Shown one piece after another: positions 41,801 to 53,850 of a DNA stretch of 64,000 nt. The stretch is from Branchiostoma lanceolatum (taxonomy: Eukaryota > Chordata > Leptocardii > Amphioxiformes > Branchiostomatidae), in contig NC_089723.1 of the NCBI RefSeq assembly GCF_035083965.1, forward strand, positions 36,339,193 through 36,403,192, read 5' to 3'. Position 1 is the stretch's first letter; each line of letters starts with the position of its first letter. Position numbers and translations under genes: made by a program. The notes under the pieces are model-generated. The model saw only the letters and a program-made list of their open reading frames with translations, made no database searches and had not been told where the DNA came from.

Positions 41801-43811
41801 GTAACGTTTCTCAAGGTCACGGTTTCCGAAGCAGCGGGTCCTCCGCGCTGCCACGGGAGCCGGAAGCCTTAGAAACGTTACGGTTTTGCTTTTCATCATC
41901 CATGAACACATTTTCGTACGTTTAGTGTGTCTTTTAAATCATAATTTACATCTTGCTTCACATTCCAATAAGTAATCAAGGATCACACAAATTCAAATCG
42001 AACTTAAGTCGCTGTACTGTCGCTCATCGATTGCGGTCTAGTAGACCTAGAGTACAGGTAGATAACGTGTCGAAAGGAAATTGAGGCGTCTAAATTGCAG
42101 TATGTTCCGCTAAAGGGTATGTGCAAGCTGTCAGGGGAACTTGAAAAAAATGACAATTTGATGTTGAACACAAAAATGCAATTTACTCGCCATACCCCAG
42201 GGGGTTCGGAAAAGTAGCAGTTGCCATTGCCCACCCATCCCAGAACTATGATCACCTATAGGACAGTGTATTATTGATAACCACGTGCGGTGACCTCATA
42301 CATAATTAAACATGGCAGGTACAAAGGGACTGTATAATATTGGCTGAAGCTATGCCAGGGTTGTCAATTGAGCATCCAACTGTTGCCAACTAATTGGTAA
42401 ATTACAGGGACTGTCATGTTGCATTTGGTCCAAAAGGGAAGATTGGTGTTGAGTTCCATTTGTTATTTTTCGGGTAAGATTACAATTTTTCCCCTTTTCA
42501 TTTGTAATAACTGTATAATATTTCTGTGGAGACAGAGCAATTGGGCTGAATTAAAAACAAACAAACAGTACATTCATGTAAGTTTCAACACATCAATTTT
42601 CCTAAAATATTCTGTAATTAGTAACCTGTTTCGAGAAAAACAATTTTTTCCTGCTCTAGTTTACACGCATTCTCTTGCTTCAAAAAGAGATTCGGTGTTC
42701 TATCATATGGTAATGATTGGAGCCCAAATTGTGCAGATAATCTATACAGCTACGGTTGACTTCATATTTCGTATATAAATGCCAAATAAATTTATAAGAA
42801 GTCAAAAACTTGCAGTACAGGTATGTAGTTCACCTTCTCTGTTGAACAAGCAGGTGACACCACTTGTGATGTTCACAAACTGAATGTTACATTCCGCTCA
42901 TACGTGTATTCAACAATGTTATGTAATCTTTGTCGGCAAGCTTACAAAACTACTAAAACATCGGAACAAAACAAATAACATAACTCTGAAAAAAGAGTTG
43001 TATGAACTTTGGTAGCATGGAACAGCTATTCATTCTTTGGGCTGAACTACAGAAGAACCAAACTCCTCTACGACCATCTTTTGTCATTGACTCAAAAAGT
43101 AACTTTCTTAAGTGTCGCGCCTCACCTTGTTTTCAGTGTGTGAATAGTCTGATTTAAAGCCATGCCCCCTGGGCTGCTCAAGTGGTGCAGTATTTCACCC
43201 ACCTGTGACCTTTGCTCTGACCTTACATCACATCTTAAACCACAGACAAAAGCAGGTGCAAACTAGCTGGGAGGACGTGTGTTTCTGAGGGGGTAATGAC
43301 AACACTTCTCTCCAAACAAGTCGTTTCTCAACGTTATTCATTTGCATAAATATGTTACTGAAAAATAACAGCTTTCTTTGAAACATTTTCTTTGCAAATT
43401 CTCTGTTCATCGCATCATGAAATCGTTACTGTGTAGTTGGGCACTGTTATTACATTGCCATATGTTTATAGCATAATAATGTTATCCTTTGATCTAAGTG
43501 TCACTGCCATTTCTGCCTGTCTGTTACTCAATTTTGATATATTGACCAATCATGAAGTATTTTTTTAAGAACAAATACATGTATGTATCAAAGGCGTGGA
43601 AGTTGGAACGTTCAACATAATTATGTTATTAAATGTTGCTTTCTATGTCCTTTTATAAAAATGTCTGTACAATGACAAAGGAGTCATCACAAAAGAGATA
43701 GTTTGAAGTATGGAGTGAAATATTTTTTACAGTCTGCTGCTCCACATGGATTAAGTTGGAATGTTTCTACCAATATTGCTTTGTGCAACATATCACCACC
43801 AAACCCTAGAT

Positions 43812-44139
43812 TCGTAGCCGGTGTTTATTTATTTATCTAAAACCAACAAACATCAAATAAAAGAAAACAATGGGACCACAGAGGTTGAATGAAGCAATGT
43901 ACAAAGCTTGCGTAACAACAACGGATGGTAAAACATTTCTGAAACCTAAACCTACATATTTGTCCACAGGTTCGTCTGTTTATTTATTTATATGAAAAGA
44001 TAAACACTAAGTGATAGCACACAATGGAACCACAGAGGTTAAATCCACAAAAATCTTCTATTCCAGGTTATGAGTGTGCTTGCGTAAAAGGAACAGATGG
44101 TAAAATGTTTCTATATCTCTTATATTTGTCAACAGGTTT
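43812..44139 (+). repeat. Tandem duplication, about 165 bp, just upstream of exon 1
   Basis: 43812-43971 and 43972-44139 share 'gtttatttattta', 'accacagaggtt', 'acggatggtaaaa' and end with 'tatttgtccacag|gttcgtctg' or 'tatttgtcaacag|gtttgtctg'. Each unit therefore ends in an acceptor-like site. Confidence 0.8.
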
Positions 44140-44173
44140 GTCTGCGGCGACCAGGCATGACTTAAAATGAGCG

Positions 44174-47100
44174 ATGAAGGCATCCATGTGGGTTCAAGGA
44201 CACAGAAAACGACCCAGGCTGTCCAGTGTTCTCCACCACAAGTGCCTGTTACCATTCCTGTCAGGCACCATATTCGGCATAGCGCTGTCGACCATATTTA
44301 TTCTCCTCCTCATCTCCCTCCTGGCTGGGAATGATGGGTGGAATGCAGACATCACCGACTCAGGTAAGCAATAAAGATTAGCCTGGAGTCCAGCCTTCTT
44401 AGCTTTAGTCCGCTACCCAAGCTCTGCTCCCAAGCTTGGGTAGGGGACAAAAGCTAAGAAGGCTGGACTCCAGGCTAATAAAGATGGCTTAGAAATCAAA
44501 GGTAGCATGGTGGTCTTGTGGTAAGGGTTGTTGACAAAGAATCTAAAGGGTACTGGTTTGAATCCCTAGTAGACGTTAATGTTGGGCTTTGGGAAATGCA
44601 TTTACACCTATTTCCTCACTTGTTATGAACATGAGTACCTAGCTTTGGTTAGGAATGTCCTCTTGGATGGGACGTAAAGCCAGAGGCCCTGTGTTTCAGA
44701 AAAGCCACACCTCGAGCACATTAAAGAGCGAAGCAAACTTATCGAAAAGAGTAGGGGTCCATCGCAGTGTAAGTGGATATTCTGAACAGCTTGGTCTTTT
44801 GCAGCTTGCACCTCATGTTGCTGTCCTTGGTGCTGAAGAACAACATCACGTCTTCTAATGTTAAAACATTCACACTGCTGTGTAAAACAAAGCAAACAAA
44901 AAGTTAGTTGAGTAGAATTACAAAAGTATACAGTACATATGCCAAAAATAGTTACTCAAGCAACTGGGGGGGGGGGGGGGGGGGGTTGTCCCAAGTGCCT
45001 GAAAGTTGGATGCGTAGACCTCCTTTCCTGTTGAGGGCGGGATTGTACCTTCATCAACGTATACAGTACATAATTCTGATGCATTGTAGTGAATAACAAG
45101 CCACTGCACCTAGGGCCTCAAAAAATGGCTATGAGAACCTTTACCTTTATTGTGTTGGAAGCATAGTACAACTGTGTTATATCTGTTATATATTGATGTT
45201 GTCTTACCCACAGGGATTTCAGGTGAGCTGACAGTACGGCAGCCCCTGTACGTTGGAGTTATGACTGCCGGGAAGTTTCTCCACACTAGGGCAACTGCAT
45301 GCAATAATACATGGGGACGGCAAGTCTCAAAGGTACGTGTATGACTGTATTGTATAGCCTCCACCGGGGGTACGGATGGTAGAATTTGGAAAAAAATGGA
45401 AAAATTGGCCAGGAGAGTTGGTCCACAGGAAAGTTAACCCCATGGTGGCCAAACTCCCCTGGCAAGTATTCTCCTTATAGCCGGTGTACATGTAGTTAGT
45501 CTCAGTCTTAGAGACTATGTATTGTATGCAAATAGCAAATCTTCCAGTGGCAGAATTTTTATATAGGCAAAGACAGTATCAGGCCTACTAAACACTGTCT
45601 TTGCATATGTAACAATATTCTGCCACCTTTCATTAATTACTGACTGAGGAAAGATAGTGGGGGCTATCTGAAATATCTGACCATCTACAAAATCCATCCT
45701 TTTGCATTGTATATCTTGTTACCTAAATATCTAACCTTCATTAACGCATCTTAGTGAAAAAATGATTTATTTACATTCTTAACACTAAGTTGGAATTTTT
45801 CTCCCAACATGGCAGCTAGGCTAACCACCACCTACCCATCCTCTATCTACCTGGGGTGTCAATTCTAACTGCAGGCCTACCCCTATCCCTTAGACATAGG
45901 GGTCTCCGAATATAGGCTGAACCTAAACAACTTATCTAAACAAACATTTGTACATTTTTTAAAGGTGGAATTTTTCTCCCAACACGGCAGCTTGGAAGAC
46001 GACCACCTACCCATCATCTCTCTACCTGGGTGGCAATTCTAACTACAGGCCTAATCTTGTCAGAATATCTGATTAGGCTGTCCCTGGTTAAACAACTCAA
46101 CTTAACAAACATAATTTTGTACATTTTGTACAGGTGGAATTTTTCTCCCAACACGGCAGCTGGGAAGACAACCACCTACCCATCATCTCACTCCCAGGAG
46201 TGTCAATTCTAACCATGGGTGCAACCCGAACCCTACAATAGGGTAGTCTCAATGTAGGGCTGTCCCTAAATAAACAACTAATCTTGACGAACATTTGTAC
46301 AGGTGGAGTTTTTCTCCCAACACGGCAGCTGGGAAGACAACCACCTACCCATCATCTCACTCCCCGGAGTGTCGGACGATGTGTACCCCCCACAGGGCAA
46401 GGCCTTCCGGATGCTGCAATACATGTGTCAGAACCACGGGCAGAGCTACGATTGGTTCATGCGAGCGGACGATGACTCGTACATCAACGTGGAGAGGCTG
46501 CAGAGATTTCTGGGGAAGATAGACAGTAGCAAGAAGGTAAATAGCTTACAATATAATCATTATTGTCACACTACACCAAGAACTGTAGGTGCATCCTCAC
46601 CAGATAGCTTTAATCTTCAGCATGCTATTGAGGTAGGAGTTTGACACCAAATTTGTATTGGCAAGAGAGAGGGTTAAACAACATTTGCAGTTAGATACAC
46701 ATGATGTACAGATACACTGATGTATGAATGAATCCTAACAATTCTATGGTTTTAAAAGAAAGGATTCTTTCAGCTGTCAATCACTCTTAATTAAGTATTA
46801 ATGTATTGACATTAAACTAATGGACATTTAGCCCTTGTAAGATTTTTAACAAGATTTTCATTAAAAAAAATCTTATAATGCAAAATGCTCTAGGTGATAT
46901 TAGGCTGATTTTATCAATTCATTAGAATTCACTACAAAAGGCAGACTGTCAATGTAGATATAAACAGTGAAAAACTTCCTTGGTTAACTTACAATAACCA
47001 TCCCAAATGAAAACAAAACAGCTCTCCAACTATGACTATAGCTTTTTGACAAGGTTTGAAATATGAGGAAACAAAGACAGCTAGAAATTCAAGAAGCAAG

Positions 47101-50100
47101 CAGTCGTCAGAACTGGTATGTGCTTTCTCTCCTTCATTTGTTTGTTCTGAAATTAGTTTCATACTTCAAAGACTTTAACTCAACAGTGACGAAAGCTGTT
47201 ATAATACTGTTTTTAACTGGGTCCCGCAAGTCTTTGACTCTGGCGACCAAGACATGTCCACCTGTTTAAGTTCCCAAGCCTTTTCACCATTAAGTGGGAG
47301 GAATGGCAACTTCAGACTGAGCCATAACAAAGAGGAAAGTGTACGATTACCGAGAAGTGGATATGGTAGAGTGGGTTCCAATTAGCACAGGTATCAGTAG
47401 GTGCTCTGTTTTTGTTGGGTTGTGGTTCATTGAAGAGGTGGTGCTCTCAGCCTTTCTTACATAATACTCCAAAACCTGTGGGGCACATTGGACGGAAATG
47501 GTTCAAGTCAATGGAATGTTGTTTGCATTCGTGTAACCTTTTTTATTCACAGAATGTCCTCTTTTCTTCACAAAATGGGAAATTTCACGTCTTTCATATC
47601 ATATTTAGAAGTGAGAAACCTTAAACTAACATTAAGACATGGCCTGCATATGATTTCAACAGGTTTGTTAAAAAAAAGCTGCTTTAGTAGCCTTTAAAAT
47701 TTGTTGGCTTTGGTTGTAGCAGGTGAATTTGATCCTTTGTCAACACTTACGGCCAATCAACTAACTCATATGTAATGATACAAGTTAATCAGCCATTTTT
47801 CACTAAAATGATTTGAAAAAAAACATCAGCCTCACAGTTCTGCATGTTGGATGATTGGGTGCAAGAGCTAACCTGTGGATAATGTCCTCAGCAGTCTTTT
47901 GTAACACAGATCAAAATCAGGCTCTCTGTTAACCTGTTTGGACAGGTGATGTGTTAATTGTTTACCAAGGCCATTTTACAAAACAAACTCCTGTAGAACA
48001 TCAGAGGTACATTCATAAATATGACTTGTGTTTCCAGCATGCTGTTGGTAAGTAACTGAATGACAAAGTACATGTGTTTGATCAAGCCAAAATTTCAGTC
48101 TATCACCTTTCTCAGGGCAATAATACACTGTATACTTACTTACTAGTAAGACTGATTTGTGTACAAAGAACTTTGTTATTTTGAGTTGATCAAAAATTGT
48201 TGGATGCAAGTATTCATAAAGTCTAGTATTTGGCTAACAAAAAATGGTATCATCAATGTCTATGATTTTACACAGATTGAGTAAATCAAAAGCCCTCCCC
48301 CTGTTATATGTAGACAACACCTATTCAATGTCACACAAACAGCACAGGAGATTTCAGACAGGTGTGTTCTGTCCCCTGCCTGAACAGGTGTACATGGGGC
48401 AGCCCGGCTACGGCTTCCCTGCAGTATGGCACAAGCTGGGGCTGAACGGGAGGAACTTCTGTATGGGAGGGCCTGGAGTCATCTTCAGTAGGGCTGCAAT
48501 ACAGGGTGAGTATTTCCACCAGATACCATAAGACCACCACATTAAAGAAACCTATGTTTTGCTTGCATTGCATACCTGGTAAACCGTCTCATGGTGTAAC
48601 ACGCCAAGTTTGTACTGAACAGTAAAAGCTGCATATCTTGACAGATTTATGTGATCCACTCACACCGGGAAAGACTCTTTTTGACAAGTTTGGTGGGTTC
48701 TTTTACGTGCTCAAGGTGTGACTCTCCTCAAACACGGGACCTCCATTTAACTTCCTATCCTAGGGATATCCCTAACCAAAGCTACATGTAGGTACTCATT
48801 TATACCTGCCAAGTGAAGTGAGGAAAATCCTATAAAGTGCCTTTCCCATGTGCACGATGTCAACGGGACAAATCAGCGTCAACACCTGAAATTCCACCTT
48901 AGGCAAAATCGTTTCCTATGGCTGCACTTCCGTTCCCCTATTTAAAAACAAAAACTGTTAAACCAAGAAGGTTATAACTTGTATACCAATCCCCTTCCTG
49001 TGCAGCCCTTTGTCCCCACCTTGAAACCTGTATGGAGGAGGTAATGTCTACAGAGGAGGATGTGGAGATCGGTCGCTGTGTCACCAACCACCTGCACATA
49101 CAGTGTACACGAGCGTGGGAGGTATGGGAGAAATATTAGCATCATATGTAATATTACAATGCTGGCACATGGTTTCAAAAAGGACTATACATGTCTATTA
49201 TAAGCCAATAACTCTTCTTTCTTACTGTTTACACAAGTGCCCGGTACAAATAACTTGTACACTCCTTAATTCATGACTTATATTGAAGGTAGTCTTTTGA
49301 ACAGGATTTAAATAGCAGAGGTTATCTGGGAAAATTGTCACCCTCTTGTCATGATGCCCTGTTTTCTGATCTGACAGCCAGCCTAATCGACAAATTGGCA
49401 TTGTAAAATTGTCCAATACAACATTTGCTTGTAAGAGTAATGAGAGGGCATAATGGATAAAAATGTTACTGTTTGTTTAATTACAGCTTCATACAAAATG
49501 TACATGTACGTAGAAGAAAATCATATAAAAATTGGCATTGAACACAAGTACTGACTAATCAGTCCTTTTCCCCTATTCAGTTGACTGAGCTGTTCTACCA
49601 TGCCTATGAGGAAGAGTTCAGCGAGGACAGGCCATTTACAGGAAACTTGCAGAAAAACAGGCACCTAGTGAAATCCCTGACCCTGCATCACATGAAGGAC
49701 CCACATGTCATGTACCAAGTGCACAGGCACTACACAAAATCTGCCATGAACACCACTGAACAGGTGAATTTTTCCAAACAACCCTATAGATTACTGTAGT
49801 ATCAAGCCCTTCCAGAGCACCCAAACAAAAAGTCTTTTTTTTCTCGACTTGTTACAAGAAACAAGATTATAAATTAATCTCAAGAAACAATTTACTAAAT
49901 TGGTATGGCCAGACACTTTCTTCTTCATGTGATTTGAGTTAGAGTTGATGTTTAGCTATTGTCTACACTTCAACACTTCCTTTTTCTTGATTGCCTCCCT
50001 GTTTAATGTTAAGAAGTTCATGTGATACTCCATTCAGCACCAAGGACAGTGTCCAAAATAACAACCAAGGGATTTGTGCTAATCATACTATTTGTGATTA

Positions 50101-52392
50101 ATTTTCAAACTTAAGGATGTATTAATTGTTTTTCACACAATAACTTGTGTATCGGTTGATTGCATTGCATTGTCTACAGGGGTGTACCTAAAAACGCGGT
50201 ATGCGTATAGCCAGTGTAGTTAGTCTTTATTGCCGATGCAAAGCAAACCTTTAAAGCAGAACCTGGCAATATCTAAGCAGCTAGGATTCACTTGAAAAGT
50301 ATCCATAGCTAAAAAAATAACACAGCATTCTCCTTCTTCCCACAGGAAATTGGGAAACTACAGGAATCCCTTCACTCCATGAACAGCATCCTTTCCCCCT
50401 CCCTTCACAAGCCTGTCCCTTCCCTAGACCAAAGCAGTCCCTTAGATGACATGTCCCTATCAATAGAGAGAGATGACAGCCTCCCCTGGGTGTCATTTGA
50501 TGCCACCCATGTCTTCTCACCAAAGGGCGTGGCCCAGGAGATGGGAGTACCATGGCAACAGGACCTCAGAGAGGTGAGTAGTATAGTGTGTGCACAGCAC
50601 ACAGTTCTTGTAGGGGGTATCTCAAAGCGTACCGCTGACAGACACAACAAAGACAAAAAAATAATGGTAGCACTGTACGCTGAAACAGGGAAAATATACT
50701 TCAAGACCAGAACTTCAAGACGTCTTGGAGAAGTGACCACCTATACATGAACATACTAAGGACCACCTGGCCAATGTGACCACCTTACGGTGGCTCCTTT
50801 GTTAATTCTCCCATTGACACAAGCATTAAGAGTCCTGTCTATAGTAACCACCTGTCCACAAAGACCAGAGTTTATCTGTCCCTTGAGTGGTGTTCTTAGG
50901 CAGTTTTGACTGTATAATGCTATCCTGGAAACCAAAATTTAGACCAAGTATCTATACTTGAGAAAAATGCTGAAAGTCAAGGTTAATATCTTTATTTTCT
51001 GTTGTCCTGACAGGTTCTAGAGTCAGCCATTGCCACTGCCATAGAGCAGCTGCCTGTAGGGTCAAAGGTCAGCCATCTGATTGGCGGGTACCGTCGCCTT
51101 CACCCTAACTTTGAGACGGAGTACATCATCGACCTTGCCTTCCGCAATCACCATGGCAACCAGGTCACAATACGCAACAGGGTAATACGTCCTCTACTTT
51201 CCACAGAGTTCAGAGGTCATGCTCAGCACTTGCCAAAGATGCCACACGTGTATGTCATTGTACCAGTGCAAGAAAGAGATCCAGGTAGCTATTAGCTGTT
51301 AGTTATTCTTAATCATTTGTTTGTTGTATCTATCTAGTCGTTTAGTCTCAGAATTGATTATCATTTACATATAGCTTTAGTTGTTTTATCTAATACAGTA
51401 CTTATTATGAAATCACTTTTGACCAGTTGCTGTATTAATATTCTACTCTCATTCATATGTTTTATTATATTTAGATACGGTGGGAGACCACACATAGACT
51501 GTATTAGTCATTTTCTCACTCCTGCACTTTCTATCTTTTTCTTGAAACTGCATATCATGTTCAATAAACGGCTCTTTTTACACAAACAAGTGTTTGAGTC
51601 CACCAACGTTTCGGGGACCATTTGCCACCTTCATCAGAACAATTCTGACTTGCACTACAGCACAGTTGAGACTTACTAACCTGATGAAATAATCATGAAT
51701 GTACATTGCGTTTTTACCTTGTGCAAAATAAACAAATGCAAATTTGAAATCCAGGTCTGCAGCGGTTCCTGCAGATGTATGAAGCGGTTGTGCTGAGCTC
51801 CCGTCCGCCTCACACGGAGAGCCTCATCATCATCATCTGCACCCGAGGAGCAGAAGAGGATCCTGGGAAGGGTGAACAGCATGATGGGAATACCCTTGAC
51901 GCCAAAGCCGTTGTTGATTTCTACCAAAGACAATTTCCATCGAGTCAGATCAGATCAGTGGTTCTGGACAAACCCTTTTCACTCCAGACGGCTCACCGAA
52001 AAGGACTGGAACTGGTAAAGAAGAAGAGCGACTCGATAGTTTTTCTCACCAGTGCAGAAGTGCAGTTTTCAAAAAATTTCTTGATGTCTTGCCGGAAGTA
52101 TGCAGTAAAAGGAAGTCAGCTTTATCTTCCCATGCCAAGGAGATGGGGGTGGAATGTTCGTAACCATGTGACAGCTGCTAGTAACCATAGAAACAGTAAC
52201 CAAGGAGACCATGACAAAGAGAGAGAAACAGATATGGGGAATAGATTGTACTTGCCAACAAATGTTAATACTGGGCCAAATGTGTGCATATATGTCCATG
52301 ATATTGATGATGTTGATATTTATACCTTCAAGTTTCACAGTGCCAAACTTCAGTTGTTTGCAGCGGAGAACTTGGACTTTAAAAGGATATAA
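44174..52392 (+). CDS. Chondroitin synthase/CHPF-family glycosyltransferase, C-terminal half degenerate
   Basis: Exons 44174-44363, 45214-45332, 46303-46536, 48388-48505, 49006-49121, 49581-49763, 50346-50573, 51014-51284 and 51755-52392 join in phase to 2,097 nt, 698 residues. The ATG at 44174 is followed by a basic stretch and helix TIFGIALSTIFILLLISLLA, a type II Golgi anchor. The N-terminal GT31 half has LYVGVMTAGKFLHTRA, YDWFMRADDDSYINVERL with intact DDD, and RNFCMGGPGVIFSRAA. The middle has LIGGYRRLHPNFETEYIIDL. The C-terminal half has HVYVIVPVQE and SIVFLTSAEVQFSKNFLMSC, where the DVD motif of active synthases is replaced by SAEV, and it ends early (YTFKFHSAKLQLFAAENLDF). In this family the N-terminal half adds glucuronic acid and the C-terminal half adds GalNAc. 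Only the first is likely here. Exon 3 is preceded by three ghost copies. Confidence 0.85.
44379..44477. mobile_element. Foldback MITE with 8-bp target duplication (hAT-like)
   Basis: The terminal inverted repeat 'tagcctggagtccagcc' runs inward for over 40 bp and is mirrored by 'ggctggactccaggcta'. The element is 99 bp and is flanked by exact 'ataaagat' copies at 44371-44378 and 44478-44485. Eight-base duplications are typical of hAT transposons. It sits 15 bp past the exon 1 donor. Confidence 0.88.
44503..44785 (+). mobile_element. tRNA-derived SINE copy in intron 1
   Basis: An A-box-like 'tagcatggtgg' lies at 44503 and a B box 'ggtttgaatcc' at 44555-44565. The shared body follows ('gtacctagctttggttagg', 'cttatcgaaaagagtagg'). 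Confidence 0.75.
44966..44985 (+). repeat. Run of 20 G
   Basis: An uninterrupted G tract, capable of G-quadruplex formation, lies in intron 1. Its length may be unstable or misassembled. Confidence 0.95.
45791..46225 (+). pseudogene. Three ghost copies of exon 3 start (tandem, about 170 bp)
   Basis: Copies begin at 45791, 45966 and 46135. The real exon start lies at the equivalent position 46304, giving spacings of 175, 169 and 169 bp. Each repeats 'tggaatttttctcccaaca', 'ggcagct', 'accacctacccatc' and then breaks away with 'gtcaattctaac'. The copies at 45966 and 46135 keep the acceptor-like (a)ag|GTGG edge. The third reads VEFFSQHGSWEDNHLPIISL and then runs to a stop. The second copy loses bases. 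None has a donor, so they look non-functional. Confidence 0.88.
48660..48890 (-). mobile_element. SINE fragment, reverse orientation
   Basis: On plus it reads 'ggtgggttcttttacgtgct', 'ccctaaccaaagcta', 'tgaggaaaa' and 'gtgcctttcccatg', the complement of the SINE body at 9130-9310. The tRNA head is missing. Confidence 0.65.
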
Positions 52393-53842
52393 TTCAAGGT
52401 CATCACTTTTTTGTAAATCTCAATTTGTTCACAAAGGTTCAGAGATGAGACTGTTTCATACAATCTGAGGGACAATTATTTTTGCTATCGTCAGCCAGAA
52501 AAGAGATATTTTAATAAAACTTACTTATGACACCAAAATACAAATTATTACATTCTACAATAAAATCATTGTTCTATTAACATTCATGTTTGTGCAAAAT
52601 ATACACCAAGATAAAACTAAATAATTGTTGAATATAATCAGAAAATGTATTTTACTGTTGTAAGCACTTCAAGTAAGTTTTGAAGCTTATTCAGCAGCGA
52701 TCATGTAACTTTGGAAGACAGGTAAAAGTAAAGATGTAGTAAGAGTTAGAATATTGTAAATGTGTCTTTGAAGGCAATTGTTTCTAAACAAAGAAATATT
52801 TATTTACTGCTGACAAGTTTAGTACCAATATGGTTAGATAGTTTGATCTCCAATGCAGTCAAGATTGTGACCCTTGCTTTATGCAGTAACAATGATCAAG
52901 GAGGTTGCAATAATATACTACATATAGGTTTCATAATGGAATATACATGTGTACTCTGTGTTCCTTTACAATTTGATGTCTCCAGGAAAAATAGTACTTA
53001 ACTGCTTTATCATATGAAGATCAATAATATTAGTTTTAATATAAATGAACATCAAACCTACCATATTTATTCAATTTTTTTCAGCTTGCTTGCATGCAAT
53101 AAAACCTTCATATGTACGGCCGCATATGTACTTTTAGTATGTATATGGCAATGATAGACATCTAACGTTACCTCTACTGTCTACATTTGAGTTGCAATTG
53201 TTTGCAAATCCTTAGCAGTACGTAAATTAATTGCAATCATGGAAATAAATGCATTCACTATGTTTTTTGAAAATTTAATTTTTTGGGTACTAAAGTACTG
53301 TCATGGGGATGGAGTTATTCTAGCACTTCTATTTGTGCACATGTGTGTGTATGCGTATGCATCCATCCAGTTTCTGTATGATAATGTGTGCATATAATTT
53401 GGCATGTCAGTTCATTACAGTGTGTGTGCGTGCACTTAGTGTGTCTAACGATATACGTATGTGTGTCACTGAGTGTATATGTACAATCAAGCTCTAGAAA
53501 AATCGGAAACCAATGGTGTTTTGAAAGACCTGTACGTCATACCTCCTGTGATCATGAAAGGCCAGCATCCATCTCGACATTAAAATCGGGTACATTATGT
53601 GTGTGGGCCACGACATCAGCAATAGCTGCCAGCTGCGTCCCACGTGTATTGCACTACTAGTAAATCTAAATCCATCTCGACATGCCACACGAAAAAAGAA
53701 GCTGTACTACACAATGTTTCCGCTAGATGTCACACACACACTTTTCCCGAATGCTGCTTTTACCAGCCAATGATATTTGCGCAGAAATCCTGACTTGAAC
53801 TATTGTCCAATCATCGTACAGCGTCAGTACTACTGCAACAAG
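52393..53842 (+). other. 3' UTR of the synthase-like gene and COPE upstream region
   Basis: AT-rich DNA with candidate poly(A) signals at 52513 and 53098, then a GT-rich stretch (53340-53480) and the COPE promoter region. No exon is recognised. Confidence 0.55.
52513..52518 (+). terminator. Candidate poly(A) signal (AATAAA)
   Basis: AATAAA about 120 bp after the stop of the synthase-like gene. A second lies at 53098-53103, so two 3' ends are possible. Confidence 0.45.
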
Positions 53843-53850
53843 ATGGCGGC
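53804..53850 (+). promoter_or_regulatory. COPE proximal promoter: CCAAT box and YY1-like site over the start codon
   Basis: 'gtccaatcat' near 53807 is a CCAAT box about 37 bp upstream of the ATG. 'acaagatggcggc' at 53838-53850 contains the AAnATGGCGGC YY1 consensus and includes the initiator ATG, an arrangement common in housekeeping genes of animals. No TATA box is evident. Confidence 0.5.

Larger units (their letters stand above)
37594..44173. other. Divergent intergenic region between the two chondroitin genes
   Basis: No protein exon of known family is seen. It should contain both promoters and 5' non-coding exons. Good donor sites occur at 39728 (plus, ACAAG|gtgagt). Three acaccttg(t/c)cgtg segments (minus donors, CACGACAAG|gtgtgt) occur in the 38.2-38.9 kb repeat array. 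40.1-43.8 kb shows nothing beyond low-complexity AT-rich DNA and an imperfect inverted repeat at about 41800-41885. Confidence 0.45.

Noticed and set aside
50640-50920. Repeated 'gaccacctg...tttgactgta' segment also near 57690 and 57890
   Set aside because: It is probably an interspersed repeat fragment, but the edges are too vague to annotate.
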